Assembly (NCBI RefSeq): GCF_013522705.1
Contig: NZ_JAAMRE010000003.1
Location: 245,246 to 309,245 of the forward strand
Reading direction: 5' to 3'
Length of the DNA: 64,000 nucleotides
Source: Pseudomonas lurida
GTDB lineage: Bacteria > Pseudomonadota > Gammaproteobacteria > Pseudomonadales > Pseudomonadaceae
A model generated the notes under the pieces. That model saw only the letters and a program-made list of their open reading frames with translations. It was not told where the DNA came from and made no database searches. Positions 45,489 to 55,200 of the stretch are shown here, piece after piece (position 1 is the first letter of the stretch; each line of letters begins with the position of its first letter). Position numbers and translations under genes: made by a program.

Positions 45489-47192
45489 ATGAACGCTATC
45501 AGCCTGGAACAACGCGAACGCATCTGGTTGGACGCTTATCTGCCCGGCGTCCCGGCCGATATCGACGCCGGCATCGAGGACTACCCCTCACTGCGCGAGG
45601 TGTTCCTGGAGCACCTGGAAAAATTCCGCGAGCGCGTCGCCTACGTCAGCATCGGCACCGAAATGACCTACGCCGACTGGCAGGTGCAAGGCTTTGCCTT
45701 TGCTGCCTGGCTGCAGGCCCAGGGCGTGCAGCGCGGCGACCGCGTGGCACTGATGATGCCCAACTGCTTGCAGTACCCGATCTGCCTGCTCGGCACAATC
45801 CTGGCGGGAGCGGTGGTGGTCAACGTCAACCCGCTGTACACCGCCCATGAGCTCAAACATCTGCTCAAGGACAGTGGCGCCGAAACCGTGGTGATCTTCG
45901 AAAACTTCGCCCACACCCTGGAAAAAGTCATCGAAGGCAGCAGCGTCAAACGCGTGGTGATCGCGGCCATCGGCGACCTGCTCGGCACCTTCAAGGGCGC
46001 CGCCATGAACTTCATCCTGCGCCGCGTACAAAAGCAGGTGCCGGCCTTTACTTTGCGTGGCTCGGTGCGCTTCAAGCGGGCGTTGCAACAGGGCAGGGCG
46101 CTTGACCCGCAGCCAGTGGCCATGCATCTGGATGACCTGGCGTTTCTGCAGTACACCGGCGGCACCACCGGCGATGCCAAAGGCGTGATGCTCAGCCATC
46201 GCAACATCATCGCCAACCTGTTGCAGGCCAAGGCGTGGGTCGGCGACCAGTTGGATCAGGACAAGCAGGAAACCAACGTGACCTTGCTGCCGCTGTATCA
46301 CATCTTTTCTCTTACGGTGAACTGCCTGATGTTTATGTGCCTGGGCGGGCGCAATATCCTGATCGCCAACCCTCGGGATGTGAAGCGGGTGCAGATGATC
46401 CTGCGCAAGGAGCGTTTCAACGGGATTGCCGGGGTCAACACACTGTTCAATGGGTTGCTGGAAAACCCGGAATTCTGCGCGCGGGACTTCTCCGACCTGC
46501 GCATGGTCATCGCCGGCGGCATGGCCACGCACACCGCTGTGGCCAAGCGCTGGAAGGAAGTCACCGGGCTGCCGATCATCGAAGGCTATGGCCTCACCGA
46601 GTGCTCGCCGGTGGTGAGCATCAGCCCCATCGATATTTCGCGCATGCGCGAGATGGACTTCACCGGCAGCATCGGCGTGCCGTTGCCGTCCACTTGGGTG
46701 CGTTTTATGCGCGAGGACGGCGAATTGGCCGACATCGGCGAGCAGGGTGAGCTGCAAGTGCGCGGCCCACAGGTGATGCAGGGCTACTGGAAACGCCCCA
46801 GGGAAACCGCCGAAGTGCTGGATGCCGAAGGCTGGCTGGCCACCGGCGATATCGGTGTGATGGACGAACGTGGCTATATCCGCCTGGTGGATCGTAAAAA
46901 AGACATGATCCTGGTCTCAGGCTTCAACGTGTACCCCAACGAAATCGAAGACGTGGTGGCCCTGCACCCCGGCGTGGCCGAAGTGGCGGCGATTGGCGTG
47001 GAGGACGGCGTGACCGGGGAGAAGGTCAAGATTATCGTGGTGCGCAAGGACCCGAGCCTGACCCAGGAGCAAATACTCGCCCACTGCCGGGAATACCTGA
47101 CCGGTTACAAAGTGCCGCGTTACGTGGAATTCCGTACTACCGAACTGCCCAAGACCACCGTGGGCAAAGTCCTGCGCCGCGCCTTGCGCTGA
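45489..47192 (+). CDS. fadD: Long-chain fatty acid-CoA ligase FadD
   Basis: ATP-dependent activation of fatty acids to acyl-CoA (567 aa). The AMP-binding P-loop-like motif YTGGTTGDAKG is at about 219-229, the A5 motif EGYGLTE at about 366-372, DGWLATGD-type AEGWLATGD at about 450, and the C-terminal lysine in PKTTVGKVLRR near the end. Both its length and its sequence closely fit Pseudomonas FadD1/FadD2. AAGGA precedes the ATG. It closes the catabolic run and is followed by a perfect palindrome. Confidence 0.94.
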   Translation: MNAISLEQRERIWLDAYLPGVPADIDAGIEDYPSLREVFLEHLEKFRERVAYVSIGTEMTYADWQVQGFAFAAWLQAQGVQRGDRVALMMPNCLQYPICLLGTILAGAVVVNVNPLYTAHELKHLLKDSGAETVVIFENFAHTLEKVIEGSSVKRVVIAAIGDLLGTFKGAAMNFILRRVQKQVPAFTLRGSVRFKRALQQGRALDPQPVAMHLDDLAFLQYTGGTTGDAKGVMLSHRNIIANLLQAKAWVGDQLDQDKQETNVTLLPLYHIFSLTVNCLMFMCLGGRNILIANPRDVKRVQMILRKERFNGIAGVNTLFNGLLENPEFCARDFSDLRMVIAGGMATHTAVAKRWKEVTGLPIIEGYGLTECSPVVSISPIDISRMREMDFTGSIGVPLPSTWVRFMREDGELADIGEQGELQVRGPQVMQGYWKRPRETAEVLDAEGWLATGDIGVMDERGYIRLVDRKKDMILVSGFNVYPNEIEDVVALHPGVAEVAAIGVEDGVTGEKVKIIVVRKDPSLTQEQILAHCREYLTGYKVPRYVEFRTTELPKTTVGKVLRRALR

Positions 47193-47214
47193 TGTAAATG
47201 TATGCAGCTGATCT

Positions 47215-47248
47215 AAAGGTGGGAGGGGGCAAGCCCCCTCCCACCTTT
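47215..47248. repeat. Perfect GC-rich palindrome after fadD (REP-like / terminator)
   Basis: AAAGGTGGGAGGGGGC and its exact complement are separated by AA: a 16-bp perfect stem with a 2-nt loop, ending in TTT. This type of G-rich/C-rich palindrome is common between genes in the P. fluorescens group, where it can end transcription. Confidence 0.7.
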
Positions 47249-47328
47249 GATAGCCATTCCAGGCGATGTGGTTTCAGCTGACACTCCGAGGTGCCTGGGT
47301 GTGGTGCCGCTTCGCAGCCCAGCGCAGG

Positions 47329-47364
47329 GCAAGCCTGCTCACCACAGCAAGCCTGCTCACCACA
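47329..47364. repeat. 18-bp tandem duplication
   Basis: GCAAGCCTGCTCACCACA occurs twice in a row without interruption, between fadD and the oxidoreductase gene. No function is evident. Confidence 0.8.
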
Positions 47365-47400
47365 GAATTATTTGTCAGTCTTTAGGGTTTGCGTGGAGTG

Positions 47401-48516
47401 TCAGACCGCGTTTACGTTGACCCAGCGTTCCTCGCGGGCCGCCAGGCGAATCGCGGTCGCCAGCCGCTCCACGGCCCACGCCGCTTCAAAGTCAGTGCCG
47501 TCCGCGCCCTGGCCGGCCACGGCCATGAGCAGCTCGTGCACTTCCAGTGTCTTCAATTCGTTGTAGCCCAGTTGGTGCCCCGCCGCCGGGCTGAAGGCGG
47601 CGTAACCGGGCAGGGCGGGGCCGGCCAGCAGGCGCTGGAAACCTTCCTGGCCGACGCGGCACAGGCGCAGTTCGTTCAAACGTTCCTGATCGAACGCCAA
47701 TGTGCCCTGTGTGCCGCTGATCTCGACACTCAGATGGTTCTTATAACCGTGCTTGAGCCAACTGCTGCTCACCGTGCCGCGTGCGCCATTGGTGAAGCGC
47801 AGCAGGGCATGCACCTGGTCGTCCACCGCGATGACTTTGCGTTCGGCGCTGCCGGTGACCGCAGGGCGTTGGCGGTGGACGGTCTGGGTGTCGGCGCACA
47901 CGCTAGCCACTTCGCCCACCAGGTAACGCGCCATCGACAACACGTGGCTGCCCAGGTCCGCCAGGGCGCCGCCGGCGTGTTCCACTTCGCAGCGCCATGA
48001 CCACGGCGACTGCGGGTCGGCCATAAAGTCTTCGCTGAATTCACCCTGGAAACTGATGATCTCGCCCAGCTCGCCATTGGCGATCATCTGCCGCGCCAGG
48101 CCGATCATGGGGTTGTGTTGATAGTTGTAACCGACCCGCGTCACCACCCCGGCGGTGCTCGCTGCCCGGCGCATGGCGTCGGCCTGTTCAAGGCTGACGG
48201 CCAGGGGTTTTTCGCAGTACACCGCTTTACCGGCGGCAATCGCGGCCATGGCCATGGGGTAATGCAAATGGTTAGGTGTGGTGATAGCCACGACATCCAC
48301 GGCCGGGTCTTCGATCAGCGCCTGCCAATCGCCATGGGCCTTGGCAAAGCCCCAGGCGTGGGCGCAGCGCTGCGCACGCTCGGTGTCGGCGTCGGCCAGG
48401 GCGGCCAGCTTGAGGTGCACCGGCAGTTCGAATACCGCCCGGGCGTTATTGAACGCCAGGGCGTGGGCACGGCCCATGAAGCCTGTGCCGATCAGGCCGA
48501 TTCCGAGTTCGCGCAT
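47401..48516 (-). CDS. Gfo/Idh/MocA-family oxidoreductase
   Basis: An NAD(P)-dependent sugar/polyol-type dehydrogenase (371 aa). The nucleotide motif GTGFMG is at 10-15, ITTPNHLHYPMAMAAIAAGKAVYCEKPLA at about 78-106 contains the catalytic-Lys EKP motif, and the C-terminal alpha/beta domain includes GGALADLGSHVLSMARYLVGE. The substrate cannot be assigned; inositol-type or other sugar substrates are typical. A duplicated operator-like repeat lies 43-86 nt upstream of the start. It shows no link to the neighbouring lipid genes. Confidence 0.88.
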   Translation of the reverse strand: MRELGIGLIGTGFMGRAHALAFNNARAVFELPVHLKLAALADADTERAQRCAHAWGFAKAHGDWQALIEDPAVDVVAITTPNHLHYPMAMAAIAAGKAVYCEKPLAVSLEQADAMRRAASTAGVVTRVGYNYQHNPMIGLARQMIANGELGEIISFQGEFSEDFMADPQSPWSWRCEVEHAGGALADLGSHVLSMARYLVGEVASVCADTQTVHRQRPAVTGSAERKVIAVDDQVHALLRFTNGARGTVSSSWLKHGYKNHLSVEISGTQGTLAFDQERLNELRLCRVGQEGFQRLLAGPALPGYAAFSPAAGHQLGYNELKTLEVHELLMAVAGQGADGTDFEAAWAVERLATAIRLAAREERWVNVNAV

Positions 48517-48558
48517 AACCTTTGATCCTTTGGATTATTGTTGTGAGAGCGGCTATTA

Positions 48559-48602
48559 ATGGAATAAAAATTCTCATAATTCAATAGATGGAATAAAAAT
48601 TC
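48559..48602 (-). promoter_or_regulatory. Duplicated operator-like site upstream of the Gfo/Idh/MocA gene
   Basis: ATGGAATAAAAATTC occurs twice (48559-48573 and 48588-48602) at a 29-bp period. Each copy contains GAAT-AAAA-ATTC, a small inverted repeat. The layout suggests cooperative binding of a repressor, for example an RpiR-type sugar regulator; the regulator identity is inference. Confidence 0.5.
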
Positions 48603-48809
48603 AGATAGCCCGGCACAATCAGCCTGACGAATGCGGCCATATTCACCACATGGCCAAACGCCGCCAGTTAACAAAAGATAACGTAGCGCTGATTGTCAGA
48701 CGATTCCAAAGCCCGATAGGATGGCCCCTGCTTCCTCCAGGCGCTCTAGATTGCAGGTTTCAGAGCCCGGGATGGCAAGACCTAACAATAATAAATGGGA
48801 GAAAGGTCT

Positions 48810-49865
48810 ATGAGTGAGCCTGTCATGGGTTGGGTTGTCTGCCGCCCACGCGCCGCACGCAGGGTTGCGTTGCTGGCCACAGCGCTCTCGCTGTTTGGGG
48901 CTGTCGCGTTGTCGACCGCCGTCCAGGCCGCCAGCGATACCCCCGCCGCCGCGGTGTTTGCGATTGAATCCCCCAAGGCCGCCAAAGGCCTGATGATCGA
49001 CGTAGTCCACGCCGGCAAGCGCCTGGTGGCGGTCGGTGATCGCGGGCATATCCTCTATTCCGATGACCAGGGCGCCACCTGGGCCCAGGCCAAGGTCCCC
49101 ACCCGGCAACTGCTTACCGCTGTATTTTTTGTCGATGACAAACACGGCTGGGCCGTCGGCCATGATGCGCAGATCCTCGCCAGCAGCGACGGCGGCGCCA
49201 CCTGGACCCAGCAGTATCAAGACCTCAAGCGCGAAGCGCCGTTGCTCGACGTGTGGTTCAAGAACGCCAGCCACGGCCTGGCCGTCGGCGCTTACGGTGC
49301 GCTGCTGGAAACCAACGACGGCGGCAACAGCTGGGAAGACGTCAGCGACCGCCTCGACAACGAAGACCAGTTCCACCTCAACGCCATCGCCGCCATCAAG
49401 GACGCCGGGCTGTTTATCGTCGGCGAGCAGGGCAGCATGTTCCGTTCCAGCGACGACGGCCAGACCTGGGAAAAACTCGAAGGTCCCTACGAGGGCTCGC
49501 TGTTTGGCGTGATCGGCACCGCACAACCTCAAACCCTGCTGGCCTACGGCTTGCGCGGCAACCTTTACCGCTCCACGGATTTCGGCGGCACGTGGGAGCA
49601 GGTCGAGCTCAATGCCGCGCGCGGCGCCCTGGAGTTCGGTCTGTCGGGCGCCACCTTGCTGGAGGATGGCTCGCTGGTGGTGGTCGGCAACGGCGGCAGC
49701 GTGGTGGTCAGCCACGACGACGGCCAGACCTTCAGCGTGTTCAACCGCCCGGACCGCATCTCCCTCTCGGCGGTGACCGCCGCAGGCAATGGCAACCTGA
49801 TTCTGGCCGGGCAGGGCGGCGTTCGCGTCGCCAGGCCAACGGGCGCCGAACTCGAAAAACAATAA
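48810..49865 (+). CDS. Exported YCF48/BNR-type beta-propeller protein
   Basis: A 351-aa protein with an N-terminal signal (hydrophobic LLATALSLFGAVALSTAVQA, cleavage near residue 41). Six Asp-box motifs of the form S/T-x-D-x-G-x-T-W/F are visible (for example SDDQGATW, SSDGGATW, TNDGGNSW, SSDDGQTW, STDFGGTW, SHDDGQTF), predicting a beta-propeller in the periplasm. It is 15 nt from the RND exporter gene, so it is probably an accessory or assembly factor for that exporter. GAGAAAGG precedes the ATG. In-frame alternatives lie nearby. Confidence 0.82.
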   Translation: MSEPVMGWVVCRPRAARRVALLATALSLFGAVALSTAVQAASDTPAAAVFAIESPKAAKGLMIDVVHAGKRLVAVGDRGHILYSDDQGATWAQAKVPTRQLLTAVFFVDDKHGWAVGHDAQILASSDGGATWTQQYQDLKREAPLLDVWFKNASHGLAVGAYGALLETNDGGNSWEDVSDRLDNEDQFHLNAIAAIKDAGLFIVGEQGSMFRSSDDGQTWEKLEGPYEGSLFGVIGTAQPQTLLAYGLRGNLYRSTDFGGTWEQVELNAARGALEFGLSGATLLEDGSLVVVGNGGSVVVSHDDGQTFSVFNRPDRISLSAVTAAGNGNLILAGQGGVRVARPTGAELEKQ

Positions 49866-49880
49866 GAAGGCAGAGAAAGC

Positions 49881-52256
49881 ATGAGCAGTCATCACAACGA
49901 TAAAGCGACCTTTCTTGAGCGCCTGATCTTCAATAATCGCCCGGCGGTGATCGTGATCTGCCTGCTGGTGAGTGTGTTCTTGTTCTGGCAGGCGACGTTG
50001 ATTCGCCCGTCCACCAGCTTCGAAAAAATGATCCCCCTCAAGCACCCCTTCATCGAAAAAATGATGGAGCACCGCAACGACCTGGCCAACCTGGGCAACA
50101 CGGTGCGTATCTCGGTGGAAGCCAAGGACGGTGACATTTTCACTAAGGAGTACATGGAGACTCTGCGGCAGATCAACGACGAGGTGTTCTATATCTCCGG
50201 CGTCGACCGCTCGGGCCTCAAGTCGCTGTGGAGCCCCAGCGTGCGCTGGACCGAAGTGACCGAAGAAGGCTTCGCCGGTGGTGAGGTGATCCCGCAGAGC
50301 TACAACGGCTCGCCGCAAAGCCTCGATCAACTGCGTAACAACGTGCTTAAGTCCGGCCAGGTCGGGCGCCTGGTGGCCAACGATTTCAAGTCGAGCATTG
50401 TCGATATTCCGCTGCTGGAGTCGTACCCGGACCCGCAGGACCAGGGCAAGTTGCTCGCCCTGGATTACCAGAAGTTTTCCCACGAGCTTGAAGACAAGAT
50501 CCGCACCAAGTTCGAAGCGCAAAACCCCAACGTGAAAATCCATATCGTTGGCTTTGCCAAGAAGGTCGGCGACCTGATCGACGGCCTGATCATGGTCGTG
50601 CTGTTCTTCGGTATCGCCTTCATGATCACCCTGGTGCTGCTGTACTGGTTCACCTGGTGTATCCGCAGCACCATCGCCGTGCTGATCACCACCCTGGTGG
50701 CGGTGGTCTGGCAGCTGGGGTTGATGCATGCGGTGGGCTTCGGGCTGGACCCTTACTCGATGCTGGTGCCGTTCCTGATCTTCGCCATCGGTATTTCCCA
50801 CGGCGTGCAAAAGATCAACGGCATCGCCCTGCAATCGAGCGACGCCGACAACGCCCTGACCGCCGCGCGCCGCACGTTCCGCCAGTTGTTCCTGCCGGGC
50901 ATGATCGCCATTCTCGCCGACGCCGTGGGCTTTATCACCCTGCTGATCATCGACATCGGCGTGATCCGCGAGTTGGCCATCGGCGCCTCCATCGGCGTGG
51001 CGGTGATCGTGTTCACCAACCTGATCCTGTTGCCGGTGGCGATTTCCTACGTCGGCATCAGCAAGCGCGCCATCGAGCGCAGTAAAAAGGATGCGCATCG
51101 TGAGCATCGTTTCTGGCGCCTGCTGTCCAGGTTCGCCAGTGCCAAAGTCGCGCCGGTCTCGATTCTGCTGGCCCTGGTCGCTTTCGGCGGCGGCCTCTGG
51201 TACAGCCAGCACCTGAAAATCGGCGACCTCGACCAGGGCGCGCCGGAACTGCGCCCGGACTCGCGTTACAACAAAGACAACAACTTCATCATCAGCAACT
51301 ACTCCACCAGCTCCGACGTGCTGGTGGTGATGGTCAAGACCAAGGCCGAAGGCTGCTCGCGCTATGAAGCCATGGCGCCCATCGACCAGCTGATGTGGAA
51401 GATGCAGAACACCGAGGGCGTGCAGTCGGCGATCTCGCTGGTCACCGTGTCCAAGCAAATGATCAAGGGCATGAACGAGGGCAACCTGAAATGGGAAACC
51501 CTGTCGCGCAACCCCGATGTGCTGAACAACTCCATCGCCCGCGCCGACGGCCTGTACAACAACAATTGTTCCCTCGCGCCGGTGCTGGTGTTCCTTAACG
51601 ACCACAAGGCCGAGACCCTCGACCGCGCGGTGCATGCGGTGCAGGAATTCGCCAGGGAAAACAACAAGGACGGCCTGGAATTTATCCTGGCCGCCGGTAA
51701 CGCCGGCATCGAAGCGGCCACCAACGAGGTGATCAAGGAGTCGGAGCTGATCATCCTGATCCTGGTGTACCTGTGCGTGGCGACCATGTGCATGATCACC
51801 TTCCGTTCCTGGGCGGCCACCCTGTGCATCGTGCTGCCGCTGGTGTTGACCTCGGTGCTGGGCAACGCGCTGATGGCGTTCATGGGCATCGGCGTCAAGG
51901 TCGCGACCCTGCCGGTGGTGGCGTTGGGCGTCGGGATCGGCGTGGATTACGGCATCTACATCTACAGCCGCCTGGAAAGCTTCCTGCGCGCGGGCCTGCC
52001 GCTGCAGGAAGCCTATTACCAGACGCTCAAGTCCACCGGCAAAGCCGTGCTGTTCACCGGCCTGTGCCTGGCGATCGGCGTGTGTACCTGGATTTTCTCG
52101 GCGATCAAGTTCCAGGCTGACATGGGCCTGATGCTCACGTTCATGCTGCTGTGGAACATGTTCGGCGCGTTGTGGCTGCTGCCGGCCCTGGCGCGCTTTT
52201 TGATCAAACCGGAAAAGCTGGCCGGGCAGAAGGGCAATTCGCTGTTCGCCCACTGA
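49881..52256 (+). CDS. RND/MMPL-superfamily exporter
   Basis: A 791-aa inner-membrane transporter of the COG1033 type (exporters of the RND superfamily related to MmpL and hopanoid transporters). It has a first helix at about 18-36, a periplasmic loop, and a helix cluster at about 233-400 containing LVPFLIFAIGISHGVQKINGI. A second loop and a second helix cluster at about 615-770 contain VVALGVGIGVDYGIYIYSRLE. The two halves are similar, as expected. Likely substrates are hydrophobic molecules. No adaptor or outer-membrane channel is encoded nearby; the YCF48-type gene is its only partner here. Confidence 0.9.
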   Translation: MSSHHNDKATFLERLIFNNRPAVIVICLLVSVFLFWQATLIRPSTSFEKMIPLKHPFIEKMMEHRNDLANLGNTVRISVEAKDGDIFTKEYMETLRQINDEVFYISGVDRSGLKSLWSPSVRWTEVTEEGFAGGEVIPQSYNGSPQSLDQLRNNVLKSGQVGRLVANDFKSSIVDIPLLESYPDPQDQGKLLALDYQKFSHELEDKIRTKFEAQNPNVKIHIVGFAKKVGDLIDGLIMVVLFFGIAFMITLVLLYWFTWCIRSTIAVLITTLVAVVWQLGLMHAVGFGLDPYSMLVPFLIFAIGISHGVQKINGIALQSSDADNALTAARRTFRQLFLPGMIAILADAVGFITLLIIDIGVIRELAIGASIGVAVIVFTNLILLPVAISYVGISKRAIERSKKDAHREHRFWRLLSRFASAKVAPVSILLALVAFGGGLWYSQHLKIGDLDQGAPELRPDSRYNKDNNFIISNYSTSSDVLVVMVKTKAEGCSRYEAMAPIDQLMWKMQNTEGVQSAISLVTVSKQMIKGMNEGNLKWETLSRNPDVLNNSIARADGLYNNNCSLAPVLVFLNDHKAETLDRAVHAVQEFARENNKDGLEFILAAGNAGIEAATNEVIKESELIILILVYLCVATMCMITFRSWAATLCIVLPLVLTSVLGNALMAFMGIGVKVATLPVVALGVGIGVDYGIYIYSRLESFLRAGLPLQEAYYQTLKSTGKAVLFTGLCLAIGVCTWIFSAIKFQADMGLMLTFMLLWNMFGALWLLPALARFLIKPEKLAGQKGNSLFAH

Positions 52257-52264
52257 GCCTTGAG

Positions 52265-52290
52265 CGGCCCGTGCTCCAGAACACGGGCCG
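52265..52290. terminator. Bidirectional hairpin between the exporter and the giant gene
   Basis: A perfect 9-bp stem CGGCCCGTG / CACGGGCCG with an 8-nt loop lies between two converging genes. A run of T (TTTC) follows a few bases later on the plus strand. Confidence 0.6.
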
Positions 52291-52296
52291 TACGTT

Positions 52297-55200
52297 TCAT
52301 GGGCGGGGTGCGATGGCCAGGAACAGCTGGTCCACGGGCGGGCTGATCAGCGCGTAGACGATGCTGCGCAGCGGCACCGCGCCAGGTTCTCCGTGAGCCT
52401 GCAACTGCTGCTGCACATGCTCCTTGAGCAGGTCCTTCTGGGTGAACTTGCGCTGTTCGGGCAATTTCAAATGCGCCCGCGTGTACGCGGCGGCCGGCGC
52501 CTGCGCCGTGGCGTAGTGGAAGTGGGCGTACCACAACACCTTCGGTGGCTTGCCGACCTTGTCGTACACCGCGTACTCGGTGAAAAAGTCACCGCGCAGG
52601 GTCGGCCGTTGCGGGTCCGCCAGGCTGGTCAGGTTGATATCGATCTGCTGGTTGCGCCATAAGTACTCGATGCCTGCCTGGGTCGGCCACTGCCGCTTGT
52701 AGGCGGCGCTGCACACCTGTACGGCCTTGCGCTGCATGTCCCGGGCGTTGACGCGAAACTCCTCGATCAAGTCTGTGGACGCCTCGGGGTAATGGTGGGC
52801 CAGTTCGTCGGCCACCGCGTCCAGTTCACGGGCCTGGCCGCCCAGCAGCTCCTCCCAGTCCGCCGGGTTGATGGCCTGGCGGGTGACAGGGTCGTCGAGT
52901 TCACTCTGCTGGGCGCTGATGACCTGCTCGATGGCGGCTCGTTGGTTGATCAATCCACGGCCTTGCTCGCGCAGGGTGGCCAAGGCGATTTTAGGTGGGC
53001 TCGTCACTGGCGCGTCCGGGTCTTTTTCAACGACTTGCGCCCAACCGTCGCCGCTTTTCTTGAAGGTAGTGAGGGCCCTGGTGGTGAAGGCGTCGGTGAT
53101 GGTCACCTGCTCCTCCTGTGCATCGGTCAGTTTGAAATCGCCCACCAGATAGTCTTTCCCGCGGGTGCGGAATACCTTGGTGGTGGGGGCCTTCGCCCGC
53201 AGGGTTTTCGACAGGGGCAATTCGACCGCCAGGGCCTCCTGTTTGCGCACCACGCTTTCTAATTCGTTTTGCGCCAATGCCTGTGCGTACCGCAGGCTTT
53301 GTAGAAAACGCTCGGAACTGGACGGCAATCGCAGCGGATTGATGGCCTTGAGCGCCTGAATGCCGTTCTCGTACTCGTTGTAATGGCCGAGCAGGCTTTC
53401 ATAGACGTTGCGTTGCTCATCGAGAGGAAACCCGTCGCTGCTGCGCACGGCGATGTGCGACTGCACCGCCTGATGAATATCGAGGCTGTTGAGGCGCTTG
53501 ACGTACAGCGCCTCCTGGGGTGGCAACCGGCTGTCGGAAACGACGGCCGTCACTCCGGCCAGCGCCGATAGCGCCCTAAGGCGCATGTTCTCGTTGAAGA
53601 AAGTGCTCGGATTGATCATCGCCAGGAAATCCTGACGGATCGCGCGACCCGCGCCGGAATCCTGTTCCAGTTGATCGAGGGTGGTTTCCATCTCACTGGC
53701 GAGTTGACCCATGCGCTCAAGTGCATCGGCCATTTCGATGCTGCGGCTGACATGTTCGTTATAAGCGGTGGGGTCGCCAAGAACGTAACTGACCAGCATG
53801 CGTTTTCCCAAGTGGCTCATCGGCTCGCCACGGTTTGAGTACAGCAGGGAATTGGTCCAGTTACGCAGATAGGTGTGAATGACGAATTGCTGCTCCCAGA
53901 TCAGTTTCAGCATCTTGGCGCGTTCCTGCACGTGCATCCTGGCGCCGCCGAACTTTTCCAGGTCGCGGCCGACCTGGATGGCCTCCTGGCGCAACCGCGA
54001 GGTGTGCTCGAAGCGTTCGATCAGGGTCTGCATAAGGATTTCGAATTGGGCGCGGGCCGCGCTGTGCCGTTGCATCTCCTGGGTGTGCCGGGCCTGCAGG
54101 GCCGGTCTTTGCTGCACGTCGGCCTGGTCCATCAGGTTCCACGCCACATTCAGCACGCGTCCTTGTCTGGCCAGGGCCTGGTCAGCCTCTTCCATGCGTG
54201 TCATCGATTCCCTGAGCGTAGCCATCTGCGGTGTGATTTCTGCGTTGAGGGCTTCTGCGCGATTGATCAGTTGGCGCGTTTTCTCACGATTCTCCTCGCG
54301 CAGCGCAGCAATACGCTTGGGGCCACCGCCCTGCAGTTTCAGGCCTCGATCCAGCGTCCAATGACCTTTGCCATCGGTCTTGAGCTTGATGCCGGGGTGG
54401 TCGGTTTTTTGTGGATGGATGATGAACACCTCGCCCACACCCGGTACGATCGAGACGCGAAATAACAGGCCGCCCACCGAGGCATGCCACAGGCTGTCGA
54501 TCCTGTACAAACCCTGGAACGGGCCGATATCGACGGCAGCGGGCGCAGGCTTTGGCCAGGGCCGGCTGACCGCCAGCAGTTTTTCCAGTAGCCGCGCCGA
54601 AGCGCTGTCACTGGCCAGGGAGCGGTCGAAGTCCAGCGGCGTGCGCCCCCCGCCGGGCGGCTCGGAAGGCACGCCGGTGCCTGCGTAGTGCACTTGCGCT
54701 TGAGGGTGGCTGACGGGGTCGCCAAGGCGTCGACGTAACGGCAGCTGGGCGAGGGTTTGCGCGCGGTGCTCCGTTTCTACCATTGCCTCGCTCGCCTGGC
54801 CCTGATGCACCAGCAGCATGCCGATGTTCAACAGCACGTCGACCCAGGCCAGCTCTCGGGCAACCGGGTCATCGCTTTGCAGCGCCGGCAGATCCTGGCT
54901 AAGGCTCTGCGTCAGTTGCAGCATCCACGCGGCGGCGGCCAACGGCCCGCGTATCACCACCAGCAGCGTGTTGAAACCCAGTTGCACGCCTTCGAGCAGA
55001 TGCGCCCAGCGACTTTGCGCGCTGGACGTCGACTGGCGCTGCGCCAGGTCCACCAACTGGCGCGCCTCACTGCCGAACAGGTACTCCATCAACCGGCCAT
55101 TGCTGAGGTAACCCAGTATCTCGCCCGCGCTGCGATCGTCTGCCGGCGCCAGCGTGGCGGGGCTGGGAACGCCGGGCAATACGTCGGATTCGGAGCCCAG

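Noticed and set aside
48696..52253. 1,185-codon open frame on the minus strand
   Set aside because: It is the shadow of the YCF48-type and RND exporter genes; its translation is rich in His/Gln/Asp/Arg, typical of antisense reading of GC-rich genes, with no recognisable domain.
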